NCBI RefSeq assembly: GCF_000262465.1
Contig: NZ_CM001489.1
Span: 3,017,565-3,081,564 of the forward strand
Direction of reading: 5' to 3'
Origin: Frankia sp. QA3
Lineage (GTDB): Bacteria > Actinomycetota > Actinomycetes > Frankiales > Frankiaceae
Length of the DNA: 64,000 bases
Notes under the pieces: model-generated
The model's input: the letters and a program-made list of their open reading frames with translations, nothing else
Databases searched by the model: none
What the model was told of the DNA's origin: nothing
In this document: positions 22,155 to 30,796 of the stretch, one piece after another
How positions within the stretch are numbered: the first letter of the stretch is position 1
Layout: each line of letters opens with the position of its first letter
Translations under genes and position numbers: made by a program

Positions 22155-22364
22155 CTAGCCCGGTGGCAGGTTGGGCATGCTCGGCGAGATCGGATTCCGG
22201 TCGCGCGGCCGGATGCCGGTCGAGCGGCGGGCATCGGCGGTGCCGTCGATGTGGTGACCCGGCTCCATCTCGTAGGAGCCGAGGGCGTTGCCTTCTCGGA
22301 CCCCCGAGACATGCGCGGTCGCGTCCGGACGGACGTCGGGCTCGCCGACTCGGATCGGTGCCAT
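22155..22364 (-). CDS. Hydrogenase-operon 69-aa hypothetical protein
   Basis: A 69-residue hydrophilic protein starting MAPIRVGEPDVRPDATAHVS and ending PSMPNLPPG. A GGGAGGGAAG ribosome-binding site lies at the usual distance from the ATG at 22364, only 18 bp after the DUF5947 gene. No metal-binding cysteines, membrane segments or known domain can be seen. Placement between DUF5947 and the DUF6893-like gene in one operon suggests an accessory role in hydrogenase biogenesis, by context only. Confidence 0.65.
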   Translation of the reverse strand: MAPIRVGEPDVRPDATAHVSGVREGNALGSYEMEPGHHIDGTADARRSTGIRPRDRNPISPSMPNLPPG

Positions 22365-22382
22365 GGTGTCTTCCCTCCCTGG

Positions 22383-23066
22383 TCAGTCGCCCGCCCCGCC
22401 CGGCGTGACGCCGCGGCTCAGCGGGGAGCCACGGCGGGAACGGTCGGGCAGCGCGGCGAAGAAGTCGTCGACCGCGGGCCAGACGCGGCTGCCCCCCGAC
22501 AACCCCGTCCACTCGCGCCGGACGATCGAGACGAGTCGGTAACAGTCGTCGATCGGGACGATCCAGAACTCCCGGCGGTTGCGCGCGGTGTTCGCCAGCA
22601 GCGCCTCGACGCGGGGAGTCAGACCGGCCAGCACCGGTGCTCTGGCGACGAGCCGACACCAGGCGGCGGGTTCCAGCTCCCAGCGGGTGGCGCCGATCGG
22701 GCTCGGGTAGCGGGCGCGTACCTCGCCGTCGTCGCCGGGGATGACGAACGCCAGCCCTACGGGGATACCCAGCGCGCGGGGATCGGACCCGTCCCGCTCC
22801 AGGTCGACCACGCGCAGCCGCCGCCGCGGGATGAGCCGGTAGTGGCCACGCGCGGCGGCGTCCCGGTCGAACAGCAGCGTGCAGGCCCGGCACAGGCACA
22901 GCAACGAGTCGCGCGACTCGTCGAGCAGATGCCGATGTTCATCCGGCACGGGGGCGGCGCACAGATCACACCGCTCACCGTCATCCCCGGTCCGGACGAG
23001 ACCGGCCCGCACCACCCTGCCCAGGGCGCCGCCGGGGCCGGCTGCGGGCCGCAGGCCGGTCGTCAC
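22383..23066 (-). CDS. DUF5947 family hydrogenase-associated protein
   Basis: A 227-aa protein with a putative metal site: CDLC near residue 34 and CLCRAC near 60 form a zinc-ribbon or iron-centre-like pair. The rest contains YRLIPRRRLRVVDLE, SPIGATRWELEPAAWC and REFWIVPIDDCYRLVSIVRR. The family is recurrent in actinobacterial [NiFe]-hydrogenase clusters and has no assigned biochemical role. The GTG at 23066 overlaps the NifU-like stop (GTGA); the frame further upstream is Arg/Gly-rich and not credible. Confidence 0.85.
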   Translation of the reverse strand: MTTGLRPAAGPGGALGRVVRAGLVRTGDDGERCDLCAAPVPDEHRHLLDESRDSLLCLCRACTLLFDRDAAARGHYRLIPRRRLRVVDLERDGSDPRALGIPVGLAFVIPGDDGEVRARYPSPIGATRWELEPAAWCRLVARAPVLAGLTPRVEALLANTARNRREFWIVPIDDCYRLVSIVRREWTGLSGGSRVWPAVDDFFAALPDRSRRGSPLSRGVTPGGAGD

Positions 23067-23635
23067 GGCCGCACGCTCCCGGCGAGCGGCGGGGTGAGCA
23101 CCGCGTCGAGGGGGACGAAGGCGCTCTGGCCCCCGCCCGAGGCGGCCTGGCGCCGGACGTCCGACAGCTCGGGCGCGACCGCGAGCACCGCCTCGCGGAC
23201 CGCGTCCAGAACCTCCCCCGCCGCCGAGCCGCATCCCCCGATGGTCAGGCTGATCTCCGCGACGCCCCGCTCGATACCGACCAGTTCGACCTCGCCGCCC
23301 CGATCGCGGACCGCCGGTCGCAGCCGCTCGATCGCCCGGGTCACCCGCTGGCCCACCGGTTCGGGGTGCACGTCGTGCAGGACGAGCAGGTGTCCGATCA
23401 GCTCGTCGGCGGTCAGTGCGGCGGTCACGTCGGCGGCGCCGGCGGCGTATCCGGCGACCCGGGCGAGTGCCTCGCCGTACACCGACGCGAGCGTGGCCAC
23501 CGCGTCGAGAGCCAGTTCGCCGCTCGGTCCCGGGATCTGCTCCACCTGGGCGAGCGCCTCGTCGAGGTGGGTCAGCCGCTCGCGCACCGCACGGTCATCG
23601 AGGCGATGCCCACCCTCGCTGGCCGGATCAGCCAT
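23063..23635 (-). CDS. NifU-like C-terminal domain protein of the hydrogenase operon
   Basis: A 190-aa protein. Residues 1-85 are helical; residues 90-165 resemble the NifU C-terminal Fe-S scaffold (IERLRPAVRDRGGEVELVGI, GVAEISLTIGGCGSAAGEVL). True NifU/Nfu domains have a C-x-x-C; here only GGCGSA is present, with Ala where the second Cys would be, so ordinary cluster scaffolding by one monomer is doubtful. It overlaps the large-subunit gene by 8 bp and the DUF5947 gene by 4 bp. A role in supplying or repairing the Fe-S clusters of the small subunit is possible. Confidence 0.85.
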   Translation of the reverse strand: MADPASEGGHRLDDRAVRERLTHLDEALAQVEQIPGPSGELALDAVATLASVYGEALARVAGYAAGAADVTAALTADELIGHLLVLHDVHPEPVGQRVTRAIERLRPAVRDRGGEVELVGIERGVAEISLTIGGCGSAAGEVLDAVREAVLAVAPELSDVRRQAASGGGQSAFVPLDAVLTPPLAGSVRP

Positions 23636-25421
23636 GGCTCGCCCCGAACATCGGCGAGTGCACCGTCCGCAGCGTGCGGCCCCGACCCAGGTACATGTGC
23701 ACCCCGCAGGGCAGGCAGGGATCGAAGCTGCGCACCGCGCGCATCACGTCGACGCCCTTGAAGGAGTCCGGGCCGTTCTCCTCGAAGATCGGCATGTTCT
23801 GGACCGCGTCCTCGTAGGGGCCCGGCGTGCCGAACGAGTCCCGCGGGCTGCCGTTCCACGGCGTCGGCGGGTAGGGATGATAGTTGGCGATCTTCCCGTC
23901 CCGAACCACCATGTGATGGGAGAGGACCCCGCGCACCGCCTCGTGGAAGCCGCAGCCGATCGTCTCGTCCGGCACCTCGAAGTCGGTGAAGGTCCGGGTG
24001 TCGCCGGAGCGCAACCGCGTCATCGCCCGCTCCAGGAAGTGCAGCGCCATCGCCGCCGCATAGGCGACGAAGTAGACCCGGGCGCGATCCCGTTCGATCG
24101 TGTTCGACCAGGCGGGCGGAGACCACCGCAGGTCCAGGGCGGGCAGGGTGCGGCTGCGCGGCAGCGAGATCTTCACCGCGCCGTCGCTCGCCGTCACGTA
24201 CGGCGTGTCGACCAGTCCCGCGAGCGCCGTGACGTAGAGGCGGGCGAAGGGGCCACCGCCGGTGTCGAGCGCCAGGTGATCGCCGGTGCGCTCGTCGAAC
24301 CACCGTGGACTCATCACCCAGCTGTACCTCTCGCCGAAGTCACGCTTCTGCGGCTCCGGGAAAGTCGTCTGGTTCCACGGATGGCGGATGTCGACGGGAT
24401 TCCCGAGTGGATCCCGCTCGACGAAGGGCTCCTCGTTGACCCAGTCCCGGTAGAAGGAGCTGCCGAGCAGGATACGGATACCCAGATTGATCTTCACGAG
24501 ATCGGTGGTGATCAGTTTTCCGTCGACGACGATCCCGGGGGTCACGAACATCGCGCGACCCCAGTCGGTCATGTTCTCGTAGCGGTAGTCGACGACATTC
24601 GGGTCCTGGAAGGCCCCCCAGCATCCCAACAGGACCCGCCGGCGACCGACCTCCTCGTAGCCGGGCAGCGCGTCGTACCAGAAGTCGAACAGGTCGTCGT
24701 TCAGCGCCACGGCCTTCTTGACGAAGTCGAGGATCTCCATCAGCCGGCTGAGGTAGTCGGTGAAGGTCGTGGGCTCGGGCATCGTGCCGACACCGCCTGG
24801 GTACAGCGTGGAGGGGTGCACGTGCCTGCCCTCCATCAGGCAGAACATCTCCCGGGTGATGCGGCTGACCCGCAGCGCCTCGTTGTAGATCTGGCCCTCG
24901 AACGGGTTGAGCGCCCGCATGATGTCGGCGATCGTGCGCATGCCGTGCACCTCGGCGCGCGGCGACGCGGTTGCCTCGGCCCGTGCCAGCACGCCGGGGT
25001 TGGTCTCCTTGACCATCGCCTCACAGAAGTCCACGAAAACCAGGTTGTCCTGGAAGATCGTGTGGTCGAACAGGTACTCGGCGGCCTCACCCAGATTTAT
25101 AATCCACTCCGCCATCGGCGGGTTGGCGATGCCGTACGCCATGTTCTGGGCGTAGACCGAACACGTGGTGTGGTTGTCCCCGCAGATGCCGCAGATCCGG
25201 CTGGTGATGAAGCCGGCGTCCCGCGGATCCTTCCCCTTCATGAACACCGAATATCCACGGAACAGCGAGGAGGTGCTGTGGCATTCGGTCACCCGCCGGT
25301 TGGCGAAATCGATTTTCGTGTAAATTCCGAGGTTACCGATGATGCGCGTGATGGGGTCCCACGCCATCTCCACGATCTGACCGGGCTTCTCCGCGGCTCT
25401 CATCTGCTCGGTGGCCGTCAT
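23628..25421 (-). CDS. hhyL: [NiFe]-hydrogenase large subunit, group 1h type
   Basis: A 597-aa catalytic subunit that splits H2 at the Ni-Fe centre. The L1 motif is SRICGICGDNH with Cys77 and Cys80, and the L2 motif is FDPCLPCGVH with Cys569 and Cys572. A 22-residue tail after His575 is the expected peptide removed by the maturation protease after nickel insertion. No signal peptide is present. The overall sequence is that of the actinobacterial uptake hydrogenases once called group 5, now 1h, which scavenge trace H2 under air; that assignment is by family knowledge and by the partner's cluster ligands. The gene is 102 bp downstream of the small subunit. Confidence 0.95.
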   Translation of the reverse strand: MTATEQMRAAEKPGQIVEMAWDPITRIIGNLGIYTKIDFANRRVTECHSTSSLFRGYSVFMKGKDPRDAGFITSRICGICGDNHTTCSVYAQNMAYGIANPPMAEWIINLGEAAEYLFDHTIFQDNLVFVDFCEAMVKETNPGVLARAEATASPRAEVHGMRTIADIMRALNPFEGQIYNEALRVSRITREMFCLMEGRHVHPSTLYPGGVGTMPEPTTFTDYLSRLMEILDFVKKAVALNDDLFDFWYDALPGYEEVGRRRVLLGCWGAFQDPNVVDYRYENMTDWGRAMFVTPGIVVDGKLITTDLVKINLGIRILLGSSFYRDWVNEEPFVERDPLGNPVDIRHPWNQTTFPEPQKRDFGERYSWVMSPRWFDERTGDHLALDTGGGPFARLYVTALAGLVDTPYVTASDGAVKISLPRSRTLPALDLRWSPPAWSNTIERDRARVYFVAYAAAMALHFLERAMTRLRSGDTRTFTDFEVPDETIGCGFHEAVRGVLSHHMVVRDGKIANYHPYPPTPWNGSPRDSFGTPGPYEDAVQNMPIFEENGPDSFKGVDVMRAVRSFDPCLPCGVHMYLGRGRTLRTVHSPMFGASHG

Positions 25422-25523
25422 CGCACACGTCCCTTCGGCGTCACTGAATCGAGTCCTCCGCCAGCCCCCACCCCGATGAGTGGTTCCGCCGGCCGGCCCG
25501 CACGGTGTTGCGGGACGCCGCCG

Positions 25524-26591
25524 CTACGGCCGGTAACTCGGGTCGTAGCCGGTGGTCAGCAGGTCCCGGTTGTGCCGCCACCTCGGCTCCTGGTTCACCG
25601 TGGAGTTGGTGATGCCCCGCAGGCGTCGGATGATCGCCCCGTACGGCTTCACCGCGAGCGAGGACAGGCTCGCCCCCGGCGGCATGTCCATGAACGGCAT
25701 GAACTTGTCGGGGAACCCGGGCATCGTGCAGGCGATGCAGATGCCCCCGACGTTCGGGCAACCACCCACGCCGCCCATCCATCCCCGCTTGGGGACGTTG
25801 CAGTTCACCACCGGGCCCCAGCAGCCGATCTTCACCTGGCACTTCGGCGAGTTGTAGTCCCTCGCGAAGTCACCCTGCTCGTAGTAGCCCGCGCGGTCGC
25901 AGCCCTCGTGCACGGTGCGACCGAAGATCCACTGCGGCCGGAACTGGTCGTCCAGTGGCGGCGGCGGGGCGGCGCCGGCCGCGTGGTACAGCAGCCAGGT
26001 CAGGGTCTCCATGAAGTCGTCCGGCTGCACCGGGCAGCCCGGGACGTTGACGATCGGCAGGTTGCCGGCCGAGGTGAAGTCGCGCCCCAGGTAGTCGAGC
26101 AGCCCCATCGAGCCGGTCGGGTTGCCCGCCATGGCATGGATACCGCCATAGGCGGCGCAGGTGCCGATGGCGACGACCGCCCAGGCCCGCGGCGCGAGCC
26201 GGTCGATCCACCAGTTGATGGTCAGCGGCTGACCCGTGTCCGGATCGTTGCCGAACGACGTCCAGTAACCGTCACCGTTGATCTTCTCGTTCGGTATGGA
26301 CCCCTCGATGACCAGGACGAACGGTCCCAGCTCGTCGCGGGTCGCGGCGCGGAAGGGGGCCAGGAACTCCTCCCCGCCCAAAGTCGGCGAGAGCACCTTG
26401 TTGTGCAGGTGGACGGTCGGCAGACCCGGTATGATCCCGGTCACCACATCCTCGATGGCCGGCTGCGAGGCCGCGGTCACCGAAACAGTGTCCCCGTCGC
26501 AGCTCATCCCCTCGGAGATCCAGAGGATGTGCACCTCGTCGAGGCCGCCCGGCCGCGCTTGCGGGGCCGTCCTGGAGTCCGTGGCTGTCAT
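25524..26591 (-). CDS. hhyS: [NiFe]-hydrogenase small subunit, group 1h type
   Basis: A 355-aa electron-transfer subunit expected to hold three Fe-S clusters. The proximal site begins GMSCDGDT, giving Cys31-x-x-Asp34 where most small subunits have Cys-x-x-Cys. An Asp ligand here is known for group 1h enzymes such as the Ralstonia eutropha actinobacterial-type hydrogenase. Further cysteines are in GTCAAYGG, NVPGCPVQPDDF, CDRAGYYEQGD, CQVKIGCWGPVVNCN, CPNVGGICIACTMPGFPDKF. There is neither a Tat signal nor a C-terminal anchor, so it should remain in the cytoplasm or attach peripherally. It follows the maturation protease by 18 bp. Confidence 0.95.
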   Translation of the reverse strand: MTATDSRTAPQARPGGLDEVHILWISEGMSCDGDTVSVTAASQPAIEDVVTGIIPGLPTVHLHNKVLSPTLGGEEFLAPFRAATRDELGPFVLVIEGSIPNEKINGDGYWTSFGNDPDTGQPLTINWWIDRLAPRAWAVVAIGTCAAYGGIHAMAGNPTGSMGLLDYLGRDFTSAGNLPIVNVPGCPVQPDDFMETLTWLLYHAAGAAPPPPLDDQFRPQWIFGRTVHEGCDRAGYYEQGDFARDYNSPKCQVKIGCWGPVVNCNVPKRGWMGGVGGCPNVGGICIACTMPGFPDKFMPFMDMPPGASLSSLAVKPYGAIIRRLRGITNSTVNQEPRWRHNRDLLTTGYDPSYRP

Positions 26592-26609
26592 CTCAACCCC
26601 TCCCTTCCG

Positions 26610-27140
26610 TCACGTATCGTGTCCGGCTCCCACGAGTCGGGGGTCCCGGAGGATGTCGCCGATGAGGCCGACCGCGTCATCGACGGCGGCGCAGACCGCG
26701 CCGGACAGCTCCATCCGTTCCGCCACCACGGCGGGTCGGCAGCCGACGACCAGAACCTGGTCGATCTCGCCCCCGAGATCACGCACCAGCCGCAGCACAG
26801 CATCCGGGGGCATTCCGTGCGCGTCGGCCACCGGCGCATCGAAGACGGAGAGGTCGAACACACCGCCAAGATCGGGCCGCAGGACCGTCAGGGTTCCCGG
26901 CGGTTCGTCGGACGGCAACGCGTCGACGATGATCACGGTGTCGTACCGGCCGTCGAGCAGCGCGTAGGCGAGGTGTAGGCCGCGGATGCCGTAGTCGGCG
27001 ACGTCGACCCAGCCCGGCAGGCTCGCCGGATCGAGCCGGCGGACAACCTCGACGCCGAATCCGTCATCACCGAGAAAGATGTTCCCGACGCCGGCGACGA
27101 GCGTCCGTGCTGCGCGCGGTCCGGGGCAGGCGGCGCTCAC
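26610..27140 (-). CDS. Hydrogenase maturation protease (HycI/HupD family)
   Basis: A 176-aa endopeptidase that clips the C-terminal tail of the large subunit once nickel is in place. It shows the family start VAGVGNIFLGDDGFGVEVVR, with the nickel-sensing Glu/Asp positions, then YGIRGLHLAYALLDG and a His-containing VADAHGMPPDAVLRL segment. Its gene overlaps the upstream 542-aa gene by 4 bp and precedes the small subunit by 18 bp, matching its job in the same pathway. Confidence 0.92.
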   Translation of the reverse strand: MSAACPGPRAARTLVAGVGNIFLGDDGFGVEVVRRLDPASLPGWVDVADYGIRGLHLAYALLDGRYDTVIIVDALPSDEPPGTLTVLRPDLGGVFDLSVFDAPVADAHGMPPDAVLRLVRDLGGEIDQVLVVGCRPAVVAERMELSGAVCAAVDDAVGLIGDILRDPRLVGAGHDT

Positions 27141-28765
27141 GGCGCACCCGTCCGATTCGCGTCCGCCCGGTCGTCGAGTGGTTCGAGCTCGTCGGGAGCG
27201 AAGTAGAAGTAGCGGCCGGCCGCCCGGTGCAGGTCGCCGGTCTCGTCGCCGTCGAGCGTCACCGCGGCGTGCCGGCTGCCGTCGACGTCGAGGAAGATCG
27301 CCTCAACCCGCGCGGCGCGGCCGGCGAGGAACATGTCGTGGGCGTCGGAGCCCCGCGGGCGGGGGCGCAGCCGGACCCGGCTGCCGCGGGCGACGGTGAC
27401 GCCGGCGACCAGCACGCTGTCCCGATCGGGGTGGACCGACCGGTCGGCCTCCGGTTCCCACCACGCCGGAGTCTGTTCCGGAGCCGGACCCAGATCCTGG
27501 TGGCCAGACGGGGCCGCGGCCGGTTGCGGTTGTGGCCGCCCAGCGGCTCGCGCCTCGACGTCCGCCGCCGGCGAGGCGGTCGGCGACTCGACCGGCCGCA
27601 GCGAGCGCACGGCGCCGTGCAGGCGGTCGAGCATGGCGCGCGGGATGCCGTCGACCCGGTCGATGATCTCGGCGGCCCGCCGGTCCGTCGCCCGCGCCTC
27701 GCGCTTCTCCTCGTCGGTCAACGCCTGGGTGCGCAACGACAGGATCTCGTCGATCTCGGTGGCGTCGAAGAGATCTCCGGGACTCTCCGGGGCCGTGCGG
27801 GGATCGTCGTAGAGAATGATCGGCGAGCACAGCATGACGTCCCGCGCCCCCTCGCCGCCGGCGAGGACGGGGAAGACGCGCAGGTTCTCGCACGCACGGG
27901 CCGCGGCCGCCGCCCACGTGGGCGGGTCGAGCAGCGACAGGAACCGCCCGCCGCGCACGCCGAGCAGGCTGTGCGCCGCCACCAGCGAGCGGCGCAGCGC
28001 CTCGGCGCGCGGCCGGCCCGCGGCCAGATCGGCGACCGTGTTCTCGACCACCACACGCAGGCGGTAGAGCCGGAACGGCGCCTCGGCCCGGGTTGCGGAC
28101 AGGTGGACCGCGGCCGTCACCGGCCACCGGCGGCGGACCACCCGCGCCTCGCCCGGCCGCGGGCCCAGCGGTTCGACGTCGACGCCACCCGGCACAGACA
28201 ACGGGATCGAGAACGGTCCGCCCCCGGTGTTCGCGCTCGGGGGGCCGGCGCGGTCCGGCCCGGCCGGTTCGAGCAGGTCGGACAGCGCCACGGCGAGATC
28301 GAACTCGCGCGGGTGCGCCTCGTCGAAACTGAGCTCGCGGGTGCCGTCCACCTCGAGCTCGTCGACCTGCGCGAACCGACCGCCGGGGTCCCGGCGCTCG
28401 ACGCGACGCCGGATCACCTGCAGGAACCGCAACCGGAGGAAGACCGTCGCGGACGGCGCGGCCTCCACCAGGCACTCGGCCTGCTGGCGGCATCCGTCGG
28501 CCGACCCGGACACTCCGGGCGACCCCGACGCGGGCTGTTCCTCGATCCACCGGGGCGGCGCCAGCACCCCGAACTGCCAGCGCACCCGGTTCTTGCCCGA
28601 GGACCGGCGGTAGGGGTACAGCAGGTAGCCCTCGTAGAGCACCGCGTCGGCGACCGCACGCGCCGCGTCGAAACCGGCGGGCGCGCCGGGCGCCGGTCGG
28701 GGATCGTCGGCCACGACGACGCCGGACCACCGCGGGTCGGATCCGGTCGTCACGCCGACGGTCAT
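27137..28765 (-). CDS. Hydrogenase-associated protein of unknown function
   Basis: A 542-aa protein. The first 400 residues form an unassigned globular region (FDAARAVADAVLYEGYLLYP, RRSLVAAHSLLGVRGGRFLS, DLFDATEIDEILSLRTQALT). After a Pro/Ala-rich linker near 400-450, the last 90 residues make a small beta-rich module (GSRVRLRPRPRGSDAHDMFL ... RYFYFAPDELEPL) that I recall from actinobacterial hydrogenase clusters. No Cys motif or membrane helix is evident. Its ATG has no ribosome-binding site but overlaps the stop of a 14-codon upstream frame, suggesting coupling. It overlaps the protease by 4 bp. Confidence 0.85.
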   Translation of the reverse strand: MTVGVTTGSDPRWSGVVVADDPRPAPGAPAGFDAARAVADAVLYEGYLLYPYRRSSGKNRVRWQFGVLAPPRWIEEQPASGSPGVSGSADGCRQQAECLVEAAPSATVFLRLRFLQVIRRRVERRDPGGRFAQVDELEVDGTRELSFDEAHPREFDLAVALSDLLEPAGPDRAGPPSANTGGGPFSIPLSVPGGVDVEPLGPRPGEARVVRRRWPVTAAVHLSATRAEAPFRLYRLRVVVENTVADLAAGRPRAEALRRSLVAAHSLLGVRGGRFLSLLDPPTWAAAAARACENLRVFPVLAGGEGARDVMLCSPIILYDDPRTAPESPGDLFDATEIDEILSLRTQALTDEEKREARATDRRAAEIIDRVDGIPRAMLDRLHGAVRSLRPVESPTASPAADVEARAAGRPQPQPAAAPSGHQDLGPAPEQTPAWWEPEADRSVHPDRDSVLVAGVTVARGSRVRLRPRPRGSDAHDMFLAGRAARVEAIFLDVDGSRHAAVTLDGDETGDLHRAAGRYFYFAPDELEPLDDRADANRTGAP

Positions 28766-28806
28766 TGCAACCGTTGCCCGAAACAGACTGGCTCGACGCT
28801 GCGCAT
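28762..28806 (-). CDS. 14-residue upstream frame coupled to the 542-aa gene
   Basis: ATG at 28806, MRSVEPVCFGQRLQ, stop TGA at 28762-28764 overlapping the ATG of the next gene (ATGA). An AAGGG lies about nine bases before the ATG, whereas the large gene has no Shine-Dalgarno of its own. This is the geometry of a leader peptide that hands ribosomes on. The palindrome GCAAC-C-GTTGC overlaps the junction at 28767-28777. Translation is inferred. Confidence 0.4.
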   Translation of the reverse strand: MRSVEPVCFGQRLQ

Positions 28807-28930
28807 GACGGTTTCCCTTCAGGAGGGGGCGCGACCCGACCGATCAGTGCAACCCCGCCACGCCATAACTCGACGTGTCCTTCAAAGTACTGTTCGTCGT
28901 CACCCGACGGGTTGCCCGGGCCCGGTCGCG

Positions 28931-29803
28931 TCAAACCCCGCCCGCCGCGCCGGCCCGCAGCCGGGTGTCTCCCCCGAGGCGGCGAGCCCGCAGCCAGGCG
29001 TACCAGGCGACCAGGCCGGTCTCCGTCGGTGGACCGGGAGTTCCCCCCGGGAGGTGGAGCGCGGACAGGGTCAGCACGTCGGCCGTGGGGTTGACCCGGT
29101 GGATCTGCCCGATGCAGCGATCGACGTCGACCGCGAGGTACGGCACCAGATCACATTTAGTGAGCAGAACGAGATCTGCGTGGGCGAACATGTGGGGATA
29201 CTTGAGGGGCTTGTCCTCACCCTCCGTCACCGAGGTGAGCACCACCCTCGCGCCCTCCCCCAGGTCGAACAGCGCCGGGCAGACCAGGTTGCCGACGTTT
29301 TCGACGAACACGACAGAACCCCGGGGCGGCTCCAGGGCGCGCAGCGCATGATCGATCATGTCCGCGTCGAGGTGACAGCCGCGCCCGGTGTTGATCTGCA
29401 CGACCGGGATACCGCCGGCCCGGATCCGCTCGGCGTCCCGCACGCTCTCCTGATCGCCCTCCACCACCGAAAGCGACCACTGCCCGGCAAGATCCCGCGC
29501 TGTCCGTTCCAGCAGGGTTGTCTTGCCCGACCCGGGCGAGCTCATGAGATTGACGGCAAGCACGTCCCGCGTGGTCAACCACGCCCGGGTCGCACCGGCG
29601 AGCTCGTCGTTCTTCGCCAGCACCCGCTGCTCCAACAGCAGCGTCCGGGCTCCGGCTCCGGCTCCGGCACCGGCACCGGCACCGGCAGAAGGGTGCTCGT
29701 GCCGGTGCTCATGCCCCGAGCGGCCTTCCGTCCCGGCGTCGGCCGGGAACGAGGTCAGTCGGGGCGGGGCCGTCGGATCGTCGCAACCGCACGTCTCGCA
29801 CAT
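28931..29803 (-). CDS. hypB: Hydrogenase nickel incorporation GTPase HypB
   Basis: A 290-aa G3E-family GTPase that with HypA inserts nickel. The N-terminal CETCGC high-affinity nickel site is at residues 2-7, followed by a short His-rich stretch (HEHRHEH) and a Gly-Ala repeat encoded by a GC-rich microsatellite. The GTPase core has P-loop MSSPGSGKTT near 87, VEGDQES near 114, the metal-site region GRGCHLDADMID near 140 and the guanine motif LLTKCDLVPY near 213. Length is normal for the His-containing form. It starts 26 bp after hypA and is followed by a 165-bp gap holding a small leader frame. Confidence 0.95.
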   Translation of the reverse strand: MCETCGCDDPTAPPRLTSFPADAGTEGRSGHEHRHEHPSAGAGAGAGAGAGARTLLLEQRVLAKNDELAGATRAWLTTRDVLAVNLMSSPGSGKTTLLERTARDLAGQWSLSVVEGDQESVRDAERIRAGGIPVVQINTGRGCHLDADMIDHALRALEPPRGSVVFVENVGNLVCPALFDLGEGARVVLTSVTEGEDKPLKYPHMFAHADLVLLTKCDLVPYLAVDVDRCIGQIHRVNPTADVLTLSALHLPGGTPGPPTETGLVAWYAWLRARRLGGDTRLRAGAAGGV

Positions 29804-29829
29804 CGGTCAGTCCCCCTCCCCTACGGACG

Positions 29830-30177
29830 TCAGCTCGTCTCCGCCGCGGGCACCAGGCCCACCGAGGCGATCCGCAGGTCGTCACCGCCGTCTACCGCCA
29901 CGTCCGCGCAGCCGCAGCCACACAGCACGAGGAGGTCGTCGGCCACGAACTCGGCGCCGCACCGCCGGCAGCGGGCCCAGCCCGTGGGTTCGTCGATCGT
30001 CAGGGCGGCACCCGCCAGCGGTGTGCCGGCGGTCACCAGGTCGAAGCAGAACCGGACGGACTCCGGCACGACACCCGACAACCGCCCGATGACCAGCCGC
30101 ACCGTGTTCACCCGAGCCGGCGCGGCCCGCTCCATGATCGCGTCGACGACACTTTGCGTGATGGCGAGTTCGTGCAC
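29830..30177 (-). CDS. hypA: Hydrogenase nickel incorporation protein HypA
   Basis: A 115-aa metallochaperone that passes nickel to the large subunit with HypB. With the GTG at 30177 the protein begins MHELAITQSVVDAI, giving the nickel-binding His2, and GAGGAG is at the right distance upstream; the frame start at 30414 would add unrelated residues. The zinc site is CRRCGAEF near 73 plus CGCGC near 90, the second pair being slightly richer in Cys than usual. It is the first gene of the hydrogenase operon. Confidence 0.93.
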   Translation of the reverse strand: MHELAITQSVVDAIMERAAPARVNTVRLVIGRLSGVVPESVRFCFDLVTAGTPLAGAALTIDEPTGWARCRRCGAEFVADDLLVLCGCGCADVAVDGGDDLRIASVGLVPAAETS

Positions 30178-30550
30178 GGAAGCTCCTCGACGGCGTCGGC
30201 GCGCCGGGCACGCGGCGGTGCCGCCCGACGTGCGTCGAAGGGTCCCTACCCCGCTGGGACGCATCGCAGACGCGCCGCCGCAGCGGCTCCTCGCAGCAAG
30301 GGGACCTGGTCCCAGGGAGGCGAGTGGGCGCGGGGCGCGACGGCCACCCGGCGGCGGCCAGCGGCACCAGAAATGCCGTGGTCTGCCGGGTGCCGGGTAC
30401 GGCGGTGCTTTCACGCCGCACTCCCTGTAACCGAACGATTATCCGGAGAGAAACTCGGCGGAAATCAAAAAGAAACCCTCGTCGGACCGGTCCGCCCGGG
30501 AGCGGCGGCCCGCAGGCGGACGGACGCCATTGTCCGACCGTCCCGGTCGA
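30178..30550. other. Region upstream of the hydrogenase operon
   Basis: About 370 bp between hypA and a small gene that points the same way. The operon promoter is expected here. The part near 30415-30475 is noticeably richer in A and T. No clear operator, sigma site or nickel/oxygen regulator box could be recognised by eye. Confidence 0.4.
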
Positions 30551-30796
30551 TCAGGCCGCGGCCGGCGACGCCGGCGCGGCCATCCAGGTCAGATCTGCCA
30601 CGGTGACGACAAGCCGGTGAGCGATCTCGTCTGCCGGCACCCCGGAATCCAACGCCTCCCGAAGGGCAATGCCACGCGCTGTGCGTAGCTCGATACGTCG
30701 CGGATGGTCCGCCCACATCAGGTTGTCGGCGAGCGCCGCCCGCTCCACCGGATCAGAGACCGCCACCACGTCTTCATAGGACATCACGGGGCTCAT
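30551..30796 (-). CDS. Small conserved hypothetical protein, possible DNA-binding fold
   Basis: About 81 aa, starting MSPVMSYEDVVAVSDPVERA. The centre and end (RTARGIALREALDSGVPADE, IAHRLVVTVADLTWM) look like a short helix-turn-helix of the kind found in many small actinomycete proteins. The start is uncertain: ATGs at 30826, 30796 and 30784 are all possible and none has a strong ribosome-binding site. It could be the first gene of, or a regulator for, the hydrogenase operon 370 bp downstream, but nothing proves a link. Confidence 0.6.
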   Translation of the reverse strand: MSPVMSYEDVVAVSDPVERAALADNLMWADHPRRIELRTARGIALREALDSGVPADEIAHRLVVTVADLTWMAAPASPAAA

